Part shown: positions 32,812-32,828 of the stretch, in pieces | Numbering within the stretch: position 1 is the first letter of the stretch | How the letters are laid out: every line of letters starts with the position of its first letter | Assembly (NCBI RefSeq): GCF_009923995.1 | Contig: NZ_RFSK01000064.1 | Coordinates: 1-32,828 of the forward strand | Length of the DNA: 32,828 nucleotides | Source of the DNA: Janthinobacterium sp. | Lineage (GTDB): Bacteria > Pseudomonadota > Gammaproteobacteria > Burkholderiales > Burkholderiaceae_D | Direction: 5' to 3' | Translations under genes and position numbers: made by a program | Notes under the pieces: model-generated | Databases searched by the model: none | Told to the model about the DNA's origin: nothing | What the model saw: the letters and a program-made list of their open reading frames with translations, nothing else

Positions 32812-32828
32812 AAGCTCGTATGATCTGT

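Noticed and set aside
32735..32828. tRNA-Asp as an integration site for a genomic island
   Set aside because: No integrase gene and no duplicated tRNA 3' end are found in the window.

Overview
The window is ordinary, gene-dense, GC-rich chromosome of a betaproteobacterium. The gene set and protein sequences look like Oxalobacteraceae (Janthinobacterium / Massilia / Duganella type). They include PriA, Rep, SlyX, a RbsBACRKD cassette, AhpCF, ArgP, Flp/Tad pilus genes, a CzcE-like protein, and VF530, DUF4404 and DUF6404 small proteins. The genus is inferred from protein flavour and was not tested. There is no rRNA, CRISPR array, integrase, transposase or phage gene.

Layout. (1) 1-1430, minus: the front of a Tad/Flp pilus operon (flp, cpaA, cpaB; cpaB runs off the left edge). 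(2) 1852-4799: priA, converging on an ArgP-type LysR regulator. (3) 4930-8161: an orphan dihydrolipoyl dehydrogenase divergent from argP, an HD-GYP-like protein that has lost its HD pair, and a START-like DUF1857 protein. (4) 8371-11936: rep helicase, a RelE/HigB-type toxin-antitoxin pair, slyX, and a DUF6404 membrane protein. (5) 12107-16768: two tandem exported M3 peptidases (Dcp type), each with its own copy of the same promoter and 5' stem-loop. (6) 16825-19894: two small-protein genes, a ~90-bp palindromic repeat, and ygiQ (radical SAM). (7) 19927-20912: a PecM-like DMT exporter behind two MarR-type operators. (8) 21000-27037: a complete ribose operon rbsBACRKD with a perfect LacI-type operator in front and a hairpin attenuator between rbsB and rbsA. 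(9) 27474-30378: a DUF3597 protein and the ahpC-ahpF peroxide-detoxification pair. (10) 30394-32811, minus: a CzcE-like periplasmic protein, a two-gene ABC transporter and tRNA-Asp(GTC).

How the genes work together. The clearest pathway is ribose use: RbsB/A/C import it, RbsD converts the pyranose form, RbsK phosphorylates it, and RbsR probably represses the operon from inside it. AhpF passes NADH electrons to AhpC to remove peroxides. Flp is the pilin that CpaA matures. PriA and Rep both act in restarting replication forks but lie in separate transcription units.

I found no clearly new multi-gene system. The most notable signals are small: the promoter-plus-gene duplication of the exported peptidases with a near-identical catalytic block, the HD-GYP protein with a lost HD motif, the MarR-type operators without a regulator gene in view, the palindromic repeat at 17330-17419, and the all-CCA proline usage in ahpC.
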